Origin: an uncultured Oscillospiraceae bacterium
GTDB lineage: Bacteria; Bacillota; Clostridia; Oscillospirales; Oscillospiraceae
NCBI GenBank assembly: GCA_910584045.1
Contig: CAJTYO010000009.1
Coordinates: 1 to 64,000, forward strand
Length of the DNA stretch: 64,000 nucleotides
Reading direction: 5' to 3'
Below, one piece after another: positions 1 to 8,835 of the stretch; the first letter of the stretch is position 1; each line of letters opens with the position of its first letter. A program made the position numbers and the translations under genes. Under the pieces are notes generated by a model that saw nothing but the letters and a program-made list of their open reading frames with translations, had not been told where the DNA came from and searched no databases.

Positions 1-15
1 CGGATTTCTGTATGT

Positions 16-56
16 GTGTTAAGGGGGCAAATGCACCGCATTTGCCCCCTTAACAC
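16..56. repeat. 19-bp perfect inverted repeat
   Basis: Arms 16-34 and 38-56 are perfectly complementary with a 3-base loop; the core is GGGGGCAAATGC. There is no T-run on either side, so it may be the terminator of a gene outside the window or an isolated palindrome. Nothing else is recognisable between 57 and 243. Confidence 0.6.
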
Positions 57-243
57 CTTAACTTAATGACATTGGCCAGTGCGCTGATGCTTTTTCATGT
101 AAAAGTATCCAAAAAGAGCTTTAACCTCTAGATGAATCCATTGCTATTCCGGATTTCTGCCCGCCCCAGTTCTAAACCGCCATAGGCGGCCCACGGGTGA
201 CGGTCCAGCTATCCTAAATTGGAGAGTAACTATAAGAACAGAA

Positions 244-285
244 ACAGCGGGAGAAAGCGTGAAGGTTCACGGTTTCTCCCGCTGT
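244..285 (-). terminator. terminator of the MATE gene
   Basis: Arms 244-256 (ACAGCGGGAGAAA) and 273-285 pair perfectly, with an inner CGTGAA/TTCACG stem. On the minus strand it follows the MATE stop codon by about 23 bases and runs into a T-rich stretch (TTTCTGTTCTT). Confidence 0.8.
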
Positions 286-308
286 CATGTTTAGAACATC
301 CCAGGATG

Positions 309-1694
309 CTACTCCCCGGGGCACTCCAGCTCCGCCAAAGCGGAGCGGAGGACGAGAAAGCCGGTAATGGCTGCGGCAGCTACGGAGATGATATCGCTGA
401 CCGGCTCCGCCAGGAATACTGCCAGCACCTTGTTCTCAAAGAAATTGGGCAGGATGAAAATCAGGGGAATCAATAGAATCACCTTCCGCAGGCAGGCGAT
501 GAACAGCGACGCTTTCGCCTTGCCGATGGCCATAAATGTCTGCTGCACCGACATCTGTACGCCGAACAGCCCCAACACCGCCGTATACACCCGCAAGGTC
601 CACACCGCCGTGTCCAGCAGCTCGGAGTCATTGTTAAATATGCGGATAAACCCCTGGGGAAACAGCTGCACCAACAGCCAGAATCCCACCATCAGCACAC
701 AGCTGGCCTTCAGCAGTGCGAAGAACGCCTCCTTCACCCGCTGGGCATTGCGCGCGCCGTAATTGTAGCTGATGATGGGCTGTGCCCCCTGACCCAGACC
801 CTGAGTGGGAATCCAGACCATCTGTAGTACTGTGCTGGCCACCGTCATGGCGCCTACCGCGATGTCCCCGCCGTACCGCTGCAGAGAGGAATTAAAGCAG
901 ATGTTCAGCAGTGCCTCGGTGCTCTGCATAATGAAGGGCGAGATGCCCAGAGCCAGCACCGGACCCATGACTTCCCAGCGCGGACGCATATTGCGCCACC
1001 GCAAACGCAGCGTGGTCCTCTTTCCCGCCAGAAATGCCACCACCCATACGCCAGAGATCGCCTGGGACAGCACAGTGGCCAGGGCCGCGCCCCGAACCCC
1101 CATCCCCAAGCCATAGATGAAGATAGGATCCAGAACGATGTTGCTGACAGCCCCGATAAGGACAGTGACCATGCTAACGGAGGCGAAACCCTGGGTTGTG
1201 ATAAAGAGATTCATACCCAGGGCCATCATCACGAACAATGACCCGCTGGAATAGATACGCATATAGGGCAGGGCGTACTGGATCGTCTTCTCGCTGCACC
1301 CGAAGATCCACAGCAGTCTCTCCCCAAATATCCAGAATAGCGCCGTCAACGCCGCAGCGGTGATAACCAGGCAGGTAAAGCAGCTGCCCATGATCGTCTC
1401 TGCCCGCCGGTTCTCCCCCTCCCCCATGGCGATGGCCGCCCGGGGTGCGCCCCCCTGGGCCACCAGCATGGTGAAGGCTGTGATCAGGCAAATCACCGGG
1501 AAGCACAGCCCCACCCCCGTCAGGGCCACCCGGCCCACCTGAGGCATGTGGCCTATATAGATGCGGTCCACGATATTGTACAAAAGGTTTACCAGCTGCG
1601 CCACCACCGCCGGCAGAGCCAGCTTCAGCAGCAGCCGCCCCACGGGGGCGGTACCCAGCAGCCGGGAGGTCTCCGGGTTGTGCTTGTTGTTCAT
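309..1694 (-). CDS. MATE family multidrug exporter
   Basis: A 461-residue integral membrane protein with about 12 hydrophobic segments. The N-terminal PVGRLLLKLALPAVVAQLV and the NIVDRIYIGH segment are typical of the MATE (DinF/NorM-like) fold, which exports cationic compounds in exchange for Na+ or H+. The start at 1694 is chosen because AGGAAAGGAAC lies about 10 bases upstream and the promoter at 1738-1766 lies inside the longer open frame that extends to 1805, so the longer form cannot be made from this promoter. It is divergent from cobS and single-gene, with its own terminator. The substrate cannot be read from the sequence. Confidence 0.9.
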   Translation of the reverse strand: MNNKHNPETSRLLGTAPVGRLLLKLALPAVVAQLVNLLYNIVDRIYIGHMPQVGRVALTGVGLCFPVICLITAFTMLVAQGGAPRAAIAMGEGENRRAETIMGSCFTCLVITAAALTALFWIFGERLLWIFGCSEKTIQYALPYMRIYSSGSLFVMMALGMNLFITTQGFASVSMVTVLIGAVSNIVLDPIFIYGLGMGVRGAALATVLSQAISGVWVVAFLAGKRTTLRLRWRNMRPRWEVMGPVLALGISPFIMQSTEALLNICFNSSLQRYGGDIAVGAMTVASTVLQMVWIPTQGLGQGAQPIISYNYGARNAQRVKEAFFALLKASCVLMVGFWLLVQLFPQGFIRIFNNDSELLDTAVWTLRVYTAVLGLFGVQMSVQQTFMAIGKAKASLFIACLRKVILLIPLIFILPNFFENKVLAVFLAEPVSDIISVAAAAITGFLVLRSALAELECPGE

Positions 1695-1737
1695 AGTATA
1701 TCGTATGTTCCTTTCCTGGCCAAATGACCTGAGGAAG

Positions 1738-1766
1738 AGTATACCACATTCCCGCAGGTTTGTCAC
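1738..1766 (-). promoter_or_regulatory. sigma-A promoter of the MATE gene
   Basis: On the minus strand GTGACA, a 17-base spacer and TATACT, with an extended -10 (TGG before the hexamer). The predicted transcript starts near 1731, 37 bases before the ATG at 1694. Confidence 0.7.
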
Positions 1767-1809
1767 GTCTTTTTGTTCGTTATTGAACATAATTTGAGGG
1801 ACCACCAGC

Positions 1810-1838
1810 TTGCAAACAGAGTGGAATTGTGCTATTCT
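1810..1838 (+). promoter_or_regulatory. sigma-A promoter of the cob operon
   Basis: TTGCAA, 17-base spacer, TATTCT. The transcript would begin near 1845, leaving about 30 bases before cobS, too short for a cobalamin riboswitch. Confidence 0.6.
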
Positions 1839-1876
1839 TTTACGCGGATAAATATGCTTGAAAACGGGGGATAGCT

Positions 1877-2659
1877 ATGAATACTCTTGTCTCATCATGC
1901 GTGATTGCCTTTTCCACATACTCTCGGCTTCCCATGCCCCAGGTGGAGTGGAGCGAGAAAAACATGCGGCATACGCTGGCCTTTTTCCCACTGGTGGGCG
2001 CGGCGGTGGGCGCGGTGTTTTGGGGCACAGACGCACTGTGCCATCTGCTGGAGACAGGACCGGTCCTTCGAGCGGCAGCGCTGGCGGCGGTCCCTGCGGC
2101 AGTGACTGGGGGCATTCACCTGGACGGCTACTGTGACACGGTGGACGCGCTGGCCTCCCATGCCCCCAAGGAGAAAAAGCTGACCATCCTAAAGGACTCC
2201 AGCGCCGGAGCCTTTGCGGTGATCTGGTGCTGCATGTGGTTCGCGCTGTACATCGGCTTGCTGACGGAGCTGGAGAGCGGGGCCACCGCCGCCGCCTGCT
2301 TTATCCTCAGCCGGAGCCTCAGTGCCCTGGCCATCGAACGCCTGCCGTCGGCCCGTCCCGCCTCCGGCCCAGGGGCGGGCATGGGGGCGCACTTGAAGAA
2401 AAGCAGCCGTTTTCCCTGGTGGGTGCTGGGGTTGTATCTAGTTATATGGGCCGGGGCAGTGTGGCTGTGGGGACAATATATCCCAGGCCTGGCGGCCCTG
2501 GGGGCGGCAATGTGCTGCTATTTGGTGTATAAAGCGGTGGCTCTAGGACAGTTCGGTGGGTTTACCGGAGATCTGGCCGGCTGGTTTGTACAGGTATGTG
2601 AGCTGGCAATGCTGGCCGCCATCGTGTTAGCGGAGAGGATCGGTGCGGTATGGTTTTGA
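1877..2659 (+). CDS. cobS: adenosylcobinamide-GDP ribazoletransferase (cobalamin synthase)
   Basis: A 260-residue membrane protein that joins adenosylcobinamide-GDP to alpha-ribazole(-phosphate), the last assembly step of cobalamin. The N-terminal region with YSRLPMPQVEW and the segment GGIHLDGYCDTVDAL with the following SSAGAFAV are CobS hallmarks; several hydrophobic helices follow. GGGGGATAGCT precedes the ATG. It heads an overlapping operon with cobU-like and cobC-like genes, so the locus is a salvage/late-assembly set and not de novo corrin synthesis. Confidence 0.95.
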   Translation: MNTLVSSCVIAFSTYSRLPMPQVEWSEKNMRHTLAFFPLVGAAVGAVFWGTDALCHLLETGPVLRAAALAAVPAAVTGGIHLDGYCDTVDALASHAPKEKKLTILKDSSAGAFAVIWCCMWFALYIGLLTELESGATAAACFILSRSLSALAIERLPSARPASGPGAGMGAHLKKSSRFPWWVLGLYLVIWAGAVWLWGQYIPGLAALGAAMCCYLVYKAVALGQFGGFTGDLAGWFVQVCELAMLAAIVLAERIGAVWF

Positions 2660-2994
2660 TTGTCGGCGGCGCACACCAGGGCAAGCTGGACTTTGCCCGG
2701 CAACGGCTGGGTGTTTCATCCTGGAGTGAGGGGATGCTGGGTGTGGAGGACTGTGTCTATGGTCTCCAGCGGGTGATTCGGGAGATGCAAAAATCGGCGG
2801 AAGCCGTCGCCGTCTGGTGTGCCGCACACCCCGACGGCGTGGTGATCTGCGACGAGGTGGGCTGCGGTGTGACGCCCCTGGACCGGACGGACCGTGACTG
2901 GCGGGAGATGGTAGGCCGGATCTGCTGTGCCCTGGCGGTGGACGCGGAGGCGGTGTACCGTGTACACTGCGGACTGGGAGTACGCATCAAATGA
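2650..2994 (+). CDS. cobU: short CobU-like cobinamide kinase / guanylyltransferase
   Basis: Only 114 residues, against about 180 for canonical CobU. It keeps a P-loop-like GGAHQGK (residues 6-12) and the C-terminal DEVGCGVTP motif with the R-D-W-R-E region and a final LGVRIK, but lacks the central stretch that in canonical CobU carries the guanylylated histidine. Full CobU phosphorylates adenosylcobinamide and converts it to the GDP form. Whether this short form does both reactions cannot be told. It overlaps cobS by 10 bases and cobC by 4 (ATGA), indicating translational coupling. Confidence 0.75.
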   Translation: MVLIVGGAHQGKLDFARQRLGVSSWSEGMLGVEDCVYGLQRVIREMQKSAEAVAVWCAAHPDGVVICDEVGCGVTPLDRTDRDWREMVGRICCALAVDAEAVYRVHCGLGVRIK

Positions 2995-3548
2995 CAGTCT
3001 TTCTTATCCGCCACGGGCAGACTCAGGGCAACCTGGAGCGCCGGTACGTGAGCTTCACCGATGAGCCCCTGTGCCCGCAGGGGCGGGAGGCTCTGAAAGG
3101 ACATATGCCACCGGAGGCGGATTATGTGTATACCTCCCCTATGAGGCGATGCCGGGAGACAGCGGCGCTGCTGTACCCCGGCACCGCGGCGGAGGCGGTC
3201 CCCGGCCTGGAGGAGACGAATTTCGGTGCTTTCGAGGGGCACACCTATGAGGAACTGAAAAACATCCCGTCCTATCAAACCTGGCTGGACAGCGGCGGGA
3301 CCGCGCCTCCTCCCGGCGGAGAAGGAAAGTCGACAGTCCGGCAACGGATTTTGTCCGCGTTTACAGCTATTGCCGCGCGGCACGGGCCAGAGGATCGTAT
3401 CGCCCTGGTAATCCACGGCGGCACTATCATGATGCTGCTCGAGACCCTGGAGCCCAGCGGACTGTTCTACCACTGGCAGGCATCCAACGGCGGCGGATTT
3501 CGCTGCCGCTGGAAAAATGGCGCTTTGACGGATGTGGAGAAGTTGTAG
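2991..3548 (+). CDS. cobC: histidine phosphatase, alpha-ribazole phosphatase-like
   Basis: A 185-residue member of the histidine phosphatase (phosphoglycerate mutase) superfamily. The phosphohistidine motif is LIRHGQT at residues 5-11; the later VIHGG holds the second catalytic histidine; the EETNFGAFEGHTYEEL segment is typical of CobC-like members. Position as third gene of the cob operon suggests removal of the 5'-phosphate of alpha-ribazole phosphate, or of adenosylcobalamin phosphate. A general sugar-phosphate phosphatase is the alternative. It starts by an ATGA overlap with cobU. Confidence 0.85.
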   Translation: MTVFLIRHGQTQGNLERRYVSFTDEPLCPQGREALKGHMPPEADYVYTSPMRRCRETAALLYPGTAAEAVPGLEETNFGAFEGHTYEELKNIPSYQTWLDSGGTAPPPGGEGKSTVRQRILSAFTAIAARHGPEDRIALVIHGGTIMMLLETLEPSGLFYHWQASNGGGFRCRWKNGALTDVEKL

Positions 3549-3556
3549 GTAAGGCA

Positions 3557-3587
3557 AGACCGGCGAGGCGCGATGCCTCGCCGGTCT
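3557..3587 (+). terminator. terminator of the cob operon
   Basis: A 13-bp perfect stem (AGACCGGCGAGGC) with a 5-base loop, starting 9 bases after the cobC stop. No strong T-run follows. Confidence 0.65.
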
Positions 3588-3710
3588 CTGCGTGTCATAG
3601 CAGGCTATTCCTTAATACTATTTTCCAAATAAAAATTTGGAAATTTTTTGTCTCGGCGTTATACGCCGTTACGCCTACGGCGTTCCTGGAAACGTATTGA
3701 CAAGATTCTC

Positions 3711-3768
3711 AGCGGTTTTGCCGCTGGGCCGCATTCTGCGGCCCAATAAAAGAATTACATTCTTTTAT
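3711..3768 (-). terminator. three tandem hairpins ending the pilus operon
   Basis: Three adjoining stem-loops: 3746-3768 (ATAAAAGAA stem, containing the sortase stop codon), 3726-3744 (GGGCCGCA, 3-base loop) and 3711-3725 (AGCGG). They separate the converging cob and pilus operons. Between 3588 and 3710 there are further short GGCGT repeats but no gene. Confidence 0.6.
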
Positions 3769-4412
3769 CGAGAATTAGTGTAGGAAAGCCCGTACACCCC
3801 TGATTCCACTCTGTCACAGCGTACAGTTACACGAAACTGCCCGCCCAGGGTGCAGGTGAACAGACTCAGATCCCAGCCGCTGCTACGCATATCCTCCACC
3901 TGCTCCGGATTAAGCTGCTCCAGCGCCCCCACCTGGTAGTGGAAGACATTCCCGTCTGTGTCCGTGAAATACACGTCCGCGCCCAGCTCCAGATTCTTCA
4001 GCCCACCAAAATGATGCTCATAGTTGTGAGCTGCTATCACCAGATTGTCCAAGTAGGCCGATCCTACATAGCGGCAGGGTGACTTCTTCAGGTTCGGATA
4101 GCTCCACTGGCTCATCACCGGCAGGTCCAACCCCAGCGAAGGCACCTCCAGGCGGCCAATATAATCCTCGCTGTCCACCTCCACGGCGGGCATCTCCATC
4201 CTCGGGTTCAGGACGTAGTCAGGAATCATCCCCTCCGGCGGCGGCTCGACCTCCAGGTCCGGAATCCGGGTGTCCAGCTCCACCAGCACCGCCGCCACAG
4301 CGCTGCCAGCTCGATTCTCGTCCCAGATATTGTAGCCCGTCAGGCAAAGGGCTGCCGCCACCAGCAGCAGCCCTAGAGACATCAGTACCCTTCCTCGCCT
4401 ATTCCTCCTCAT
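3765..4412 (-). CDS. sortase, second enzyme of the pilus locus
   Basis: A 215-residue membrane-anchored transpeptidase. One N-terminal membrane helix (about residues 8-27), then a sortase beta-barrel: catalytic His129 in IAAHNYEHHF, Cys187 in LFTCTLGGQF, and an arginine at 194 or 198. It lacks the C-terminal membrane helix and N-terminal lid of class C pilus polymerases, so it is likelier to attach finished pili or the adhesin to the wall; its class is not certain. It overlaps the minor pilin gene by 14 bases and is the last gene of the operon. Confidence 0.85.
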   Translation of the reverse strand: MRRNRRGRVLMSLGLLLVAAALCLTGYNIWDENRAGSAVAAVLVELDTRIPDLEVEPPPEGMIPDYVLNPRMEMPAVEVDSEDYIGRLEVPSLGLDLPVMSQWSYPNLKKSPCRYVGSAYLDNLVIAAHNYEHHFGGLKNLELGADVYFTDTDGNVFHYQVGALEQLNPEQVEDMRSSGWDLSLFTCTLGGQFRVTVRCDRVESGVYGLSYTNSR

Positions 4413-5565
4413 AGCCGCTCCCTCTGCGTCTTACACAGCCCAGCAGGAAGAAGAACACGCCGCCTATCGCCAGCAGCGGTACAGGCCACCACAACTGCCC
4501 CGTTTGAGGCAGACGGGCCAAGGGCGGAGTCTCATCGTCCAGCTCCATGAAATCCGGGTCTTCGTCCAGGGGTACAGGCTCCTCGGAGGGGTCGCCGGGA
4601 AGATCAGGCGCGCCCAGCGGCGTCTCCTGGTCCGGGAACTCCTCCAGTGGCTCCTCCGGGCTCCCTGGATTCTCCGGCGGAGGATCGTGGGATTCGGTTG
4701 ACTCCGTCGGCGGCTCCTTCGGCGGAGGATCGTCCTCACTGCCAGAGGGTGGAGTGCCCGACAGCGAGTTGGTCACCACAAAGGTGATCCCCTGCTGACT
4801 CACCGACACCTGGTAACCCTGTCCGCCCTTACTCTCCACCACCTGCCAGCGAGAGCTGTTGTCCAGCTCCTCCCACTGCCAGCGCCAGTTGTTGGCCGCC
4901 GTGAGCTCCTGCGTATCATATACCTCGCCGTCCTTCAGCAAATCCACGGTGATCTGCGCCGGACGGTTTGCGCCGCTGCCGTCCTTCCACACCTTCAGCA
5001 CCCGGCGGGTGACCGTGGCCGATTCGCTCCGCTCATACTTGGGCGCGGCTGTTACATCGTATACCCAGTCCGTATCTACGTCCTTGCGCCAGTTGGGCAG
5101 ACAGATCAGGAAGGGCTGGGGCGTGATATAGACCGTCGTCTCCTTCCCATCATCATCCGTGTCGGAGAAGGACGTCTTCTCCCCTACCACCAGATAGAGA
5201 CCGATCTCCAGGTCCTCGAACTTCACCCGGCCGTCGCCGTCCGTCTTTCCCTCCGCACGGGCTGTCAGCTTGTCGCCAGCCGCATAGGCGGCCAAGGTCT
5301 CCGCCATGTCCAGCCACGCGCTGCCGCTTACGCCCTCATAGCTCACGCCGTGCGCAGCAAATTCCTCACTGGGCGTCAATATCACGTTCTGCGATAAATC
5401 CCCGGCCCGATAGACCCGAAAGGTGACATTCGGGTACGCATACTCCAGCGACAGGGAGCACAGCCGCTCCATATCCGTCACCGGCTTGTCGTAAGCCGCA
5501 GCGGTTCCGCAGAGCATCAGCACCGCGCAGAGCGCCGCCGCCATACACCGCAATTTACGTCTCAT
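4399..5565 (-). CDS. LPXTG-anchored minor pilin with Cna-B domain
   Basis: A 388-residue surface protein. Signal peptide at 1-24 (MRRKLRC, hydrophobic core, AAAYD). Residues about 45-150 form a SpaA-like prealbumin fold (DGRVKFEDLEIGLYLV), 180-270 a Cna-B domain (VLKVWKDGSGANRPAQITVDLL), followed by a Pro/Glu/Ser-rich wall-spanning stalk (about 272-350) and the sorting signal LPQTG at 352-356, a membrane helix and RRR tail. The strong ribosome site GGAAAGGCGGTG fixes the start. It lies between the two sortases and is probably the base or wall-proximal pilin; a minor adhesive subunit is the alternative. Confidence 0.9.
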   Translation of the reverse strand: MRRKLRCMAAALCAVLMLCGTAAAYDKPVTDMERLCSLSLEYAYPNVTFRVYRAGDLSQNVILTPSEEFAAHGVSYEGVSGSAWLDMAETLAAYAAGDKLTARAEGKTDGDGRVKFEDLEIGLYLVVGEKTSFSDTDDDGKETTVYITPQPFLICLPNWRKDVDTDWVYDVTAAPKYERSESATVTRRVLKVWKDGSGANRPAQITVDLLKDGEVYDTQELTAANNWRWQWEELDNSSRWQVVESKGGQGYQVSVSQQGITFVVTNSLSGTPPSGSEDDPPPKEPPTESTESHDPPPENPGSPEEPLEEFPDQETPLGAPDLPGDPSEEPVPLDEDPDFMELDDETPPLARLPQTGQLWWPVPLLAIGGVFFFLLGCVRRRGSGYEEE

Positions 5566-5625
5566 TCAAAACACCGCCTTTCCTTCTCTCATCCGGGAGT
5601 GCTCCGAAACGCCGGAACCCCTCCC

Positions 5626-6450
5626 TCAGCGCCGCTTTTTGCCGGGGAAGATCAGCAACCCCAACAGAAGCAGCAGCAGCATCGGCGCAGCCGCGAAGGG
5701 AATAACCAGCACCGGATCGATCTTCAGTCCATCCGCTGTCACACGGGCAGCGGAAAGGGAGGCGTCGTTCTCCGTCCGAACCCCCCGGACCAGCATCCGC
5801 TGGCTGTTGATGCCGTAGGGGGTGCAGGTGACCAGGGTGCAGTAGTCCTGCCCCTCGGTGATGAGAAGATCATCCATCTCGTTGGGGTAGACAATGCGGA
5901 TTTGATCGACCTCATAGGTCAGCGTCTCATTGAGCACCCGCAGCACGAAGGTATCCCCCTCGCTCATTTTGTCCAGGTCGGTCAGCAGCTTGGCACTGGG
6001 CAGGCCCCGGTGGCCGGACAGCACGCAATGGGTGGACGGCCCCCCCACCGGCAAGGCGCTGTGGTCCAGATGGCCAATGGCGATCTGAAGCACCGACTCC
6101 GACGTGCCGTGGTAGATAGGCAGACTCACGCCGATCTTGCTGATCTCGATATAGCCCATGATCCCGCTGTCGGACAGATTCAGCAGAGATTCATACCGCG
6201 CCCTGTCCGTCTCGGGCAGCACCAGCGGGTTTCCCTCCCTCTTCAGAATGGATCGGTTGTAGGCCTCCGCATCCGCCCACAGCTTCTCGTAGTCCTCCGC
6301 CGTCAGGTGGGCCACGCTCTCCGAATAGCTGGCGATGGCCTGGGACTGGTGGAAGGAGTTCCAATAGTCGCTTACCGACGGATACAGCAGAATACCCAGC
6401 CCGACAAGCAGGATGATCACCAGCAAAATGGTGGATAAATTCTTCTTCAT
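5626..6450 (-). CDS. class C sortase, pilus polymerase
   Basis: A 274-residue enzyme that links pilin subunits by lysine isopeptide bonds. N-terminal membrane helix (7-24) ending in YPSVSDYWN, the usual class C boundary; catalytic His147 in LSGHRG, Cys209 in TLVTCTPYGIN and Arg218; C-terminal membrane helix about 246-268. The substrate should be the major pilin encoded immediately upstream. The ribosome site (AGGGG, 3 bases before ATG) is weak. Confidence 0.95.
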   Translation of the reverse strand: MKKNLSTILLVIILLVGLGILLYPSVSDYWNSFHQSQAIASYSESVAHLTAEDYEKLWADAEAYNRSILKREGNPLVLPETDRARYESLLNLSDSGIMGYIEISKIGVSLPIYHGTSESVLQIAIGHLDHSALPVGGPSTHCVLSGHRGLPSAKLLTDLDKMSEGDTFVLRVLNETLTYEVDQIRIVYPNEMDDLLITEGQDYCTLVTCTPYGINSQRMLVRGVRTENDASLSAARVTADGLKIDPVLVIPFAAAPMLLLLLLGLLIFPGKKRR

Positions 6451-6469
6451 AGGCCCCTATTTGCCGCGC

Positions 6470-6497
6470 GCCCGGACCGGCAAAACCCGGCCCGGGC
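6470..6497 (-). terminator. GC-rich hairpin between major pilin and sortase
   Basis: GCCCGG-CCGG stem with one internal mismatch and a 6-base loop, between the major pilin stop and the sortase start. No T-run. Such a structure could stabilise or partly terminate the pilin message so that pilin exceeds sortase. Confidence 0.5.
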
Positions 6498-6536
6498 GGC
6501 GGAAGCCCTCCTTTATGAGGGGTGGATTTCCGTTTC

Positions 6537-8138
6537 TTACTTGCTGCTCATGCGCTTCTTGGTGACCAGCAGGATGCCCGCTCCAATCACCAGAACGCCG
6601 CCCACTACGTAGAAGATCGTGGTGCCGATGCCGCCGGTGCTGGGGAGCTGGGTGCCGGTGCTGTTGCCAACCTTGGCCTCAACCTTCAGCTTGTTGCCAT
6701 CACCCTCGGTCGGAGTCTTATCAACGACTTCACCAACGTCAGGGTTTTCATACATCGTATTGCCGTCCTTGATCTCTACGTCCACAGGACCCGTCAGAAT
6801 ATTGTAACCCGTGGGAGCTTTGGTCTCAATCAACTGATACTTGCCGTCCTTCAGGCCTATAAAGTTGGCTTTTCCGTCCTCACCGGTCGTCTTGACAGTA
6901 GCCTCCTCCTGGCTATTCTTCCACTCTACCTTCTTATCGGTCTCGTTCCAGAAATAGTACTCATAGACAGCCTCGCCCTTCTCATCCTTGACAGGCTCTC
7001 CGTTCTCGCCGACCTTCTCCCGCCTCAGGACAAACTCCGCACCGGCCAGCACCTTATCCTCAGCGCCAGTCTCATGCTTGAGGATTTCGATCTCGGCAGA
7101 GTACACGGGCTCCTCGTCAGTAATCTGGTCAGTCGATGTACTGTCCGAAGGATTATTGCTGTAGTCCAGCGTGGCATTGTTCTTTTCAATCTTGGCAACA
7201 GCGTTCTCGTTTACAATAGCGGAATATTTCACCTTGATCAGCTGGCCGTAGGGGAAAGTGGCCTCATCTCTCACGCCATCTTTGAAAACATTAAAGGTCA
7301 GTTCAAAGCCGTCATCTGTTTGCGTCAGATCATACGCCGTATTTGCAAGCTCGGCCCCGTCCTCGCCCGGCGTTACATTTCCCTCCGCGTCCGTTGTATC
7401 CGATGTTCCGCCCACATAAACCTTTACATCCTTCTGGAAAGTCAAACCGGTAGACATTTTATCGGAAATCTTGAAGGTATACGAACTATAGCCGGTGGTA
7501 TCGGGCACCTTGGTCTCAATGACGTAATTGACCTTCTGACCAATTTCAACGCTGACGACATCCTCTTTCTTATCGAACTCGACTTCGTTCTTGTCGTGGA
7601 TCGTTGCCGTGGGCGTAGTGGTCGTCAGGTTGCACAGAGCGCCATTGTTGCTGGTAACAAAGTAATAACCGAGCTCCAAGTCGCTTATACTTACTTCTTC
7701 GCCGCTGGCAGAAAGGTTTTTACCACTGGACTTGCCCTCTAGGTTGGCTTTCAAATAGTCAGCAAATGCAGAGGCACTAAAATCCTCGTTGACCTCAACA
7801 ACATAGGTGTCACCAGTTGCCGCTTTCGTAAGAGTGAGGCCACTGCCTGTTTTCTCCGCATACGTTGAAACAGGACTATACCACTCGGAGGTCTCACTGA
7901 TAGAATACGCAAAATTCTCAGGGTCATCAGTAGGGCCATAAACTACGTCAAAAATCTTATAGGCCGTGTAGGTTCTGTCCTTCTCGGGGTTATCCAGCGT
8001 GATCGTCCCCGTAACAGACTCAGCTGCAGGAGGGGTCTCAGCGCCCTCCCCATTCTCCCCCGCCATCGCGGGAATAGCCAGCGCCAGGGCCAGCGTGAGC
8101 GCCAGCAGGAGGCTGGCCGCCTTACGAAACTTCTTCAT
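6537..8138 (-). CDS. LPXTG-anchored major pilin (SpaH/EbpB type)
   Basis: A 533-residue backbone pilin. Signal peptide 1-26 (AIPAMAG cleavage region), first domain to about 180, then a fimbrial isopeptide-forming D2 domain containing ATLDYSNNP (about 320-330), a Cna-B/SpaA domain with E-box LIETKAPTGY near 440, and sorting signal LPSTG at 498-502 with membrane helix and KKRMSSK tail. The polymerising lysine is probably in TIHDKNEVEF (about residue 185), which stands where other major pilins have YPKN. It has a leader with its own -10 element and is followed by its class C sortase. Confidence 0.95.
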   Translation of the reverse strand: MKKFRKAASLLLALTLALALAIPAMAGENGEGAETPPAAESVTGTITLDNPEKDRTYTAYKIFDVVYGPTDDPENFAYSISETSEWYSPVSTYAEKTGSGLTLTKAATGDTYVVEVNEDFSASAFADYLKANLEGKSSGKNLSASGEEVSISDLELGYYFVTSNNGALCNLTTTTPTATIHDKNEVEFDKKEDVVSVEIGQKVNYVIETKVPDTTGYSSYTFKISDKMSTGLTFQKDVKVYVGGTSDTTDAEGNVTPGEDGAELANTAYDLTQTDDGFELTFNVFKDGVRDEATFPYGQLIKVKYSAIVNENAVAKIEKNNATLDYSNNPSDSTSTDQITDEEPVYSAEIEILKHETGAEDKVLAGAEFVLRREKVGENGEPVKDEKGEAVYEYYFWNETDKKVEWKNSQEEATVKTTGEDGKANFIGLKDGKYQLIETKAPTGYNILTGPVDVEIKDGNTMYENPDVGEVVDKTPTEGDGNKLKVEAKVGNSTGTQLPSTGGIGTTIFYVVGGVLVIGAGILLVTKKRMSSK

Positions 8139-8275
8139 AACTCATTCGCTCCTTTTCTCGTTCTCCATGATATGCAGATTTTCTGACCGCGCAACATCCC
8201 GGCGGCCGGGCTCCCGCACCTTCCGGCGGGAGCGGAACCGGCAGCACACCTCCCGCCAGCTCCAATTTCGGACCC

Positions 8276-8281
8276 ATTATA
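8276..8281 (-). promoter_or_regulatory. consensus -10 (TATAAT) ahead of the major pilin
   Basis: TATAAT on the minus strand about 140 bases before the pilin ATG, without a clear -35 at 17 bases, which suggests an activator-dependent promoter. The transcribed leader contains an 8-bp GCTCCCGC/GCGGGAGC hairpin (about 8209-8232). AAAAGGAGCGAATGAGTT provides the ribosome site. Confidence 0.45.
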
Positions 8282-8334
8282 TCGGCATTCCAGTCACAAA
8301 AAGGGTCAAAACGCACCGCTTTCTAAACGTCCAA

Positions 8335-8835
8335 CTACTTGTCATCCGTCCAGGACACGCGTTCCACCTCTTCGCCGGTATCCATGGCCCCCTCAATGAG
8401 CTTAATAAGCTCCCAGACGGACCGAAACTGAACCGTCTTGTCCGCCTCCATCCAGGTGACCGCCCCTTGCCAGCTGCTGTTCTGCCGATGCCGCACGCGA
8501 ATAATGAAGGTCCCCAGATCTCCGTGTTTGCTCAATAATTCTCTGTTGTCCATAACACACTCCTGTACGGCAGGGGCGGGAGCATGTGCCCATTTCTCGC
8601 CGCCAAAGGTTCTTTCACTGGTGGCTGCGTAGGGAAAGCGCAGCCTGTCGAACAGTTCTTCCATGCGATAGACGACTTGCTCCCCCGTCAAAAACGGGAT
8701 GGCCTCCGTGCTGTAGCGGTGATACAGCCGGCCGGTGATGCGCCGCCCGGCCAGTCTGTCAATACAGACGGCCACATCGTTTGGGGCGCTGATGTACCAC
8801 TGCGCCGAACCAGTGTAGTTATTTCCCTCGGGCAT
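8335..8835 (-). CDS. unknown protein coupled to the pilus regulator
   Basis: A 166-residue soluble protein without signal peptide or membrane helix; I do not recognise its family. The N-terminal half (SAQWYISAPNDVAVCIDRL) and a later FIIRVRHRQNSSWQGAVTW strand-rich segment look like a compact alpha/beta domain, with an acidic C-terminus. Its ATG overlaps the stop of the BTAD regulator by one base (TAATG), so the two are probably translated in fixed ratio and may form a complex. It lies between the regulator and the major pilin promoter, which makes a regulatory partner plausible but unproven. Confidence 0.75.
   Translation of the reverse strand: MPEGNNYTGSAQWYISAPNDVAVCIDRLAGRRITGRLYHRYSTEAIPFLTGEQVVYRMEELFDRLRFPYAATSERTFGGEKWAHAPAPAVQECVMDNRELLSKHGDLGTFIIRVRHRQNSSWQGAVTWMEADKTVQFRSVWELIKLIEGAMDTGEEVERVSWTDDK

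Noticed and set aside
1839..1876. Cobalamin riboswitch before cobS
   Set aside because: The predicted leader is only about 30 bases and the B12-box is absent.
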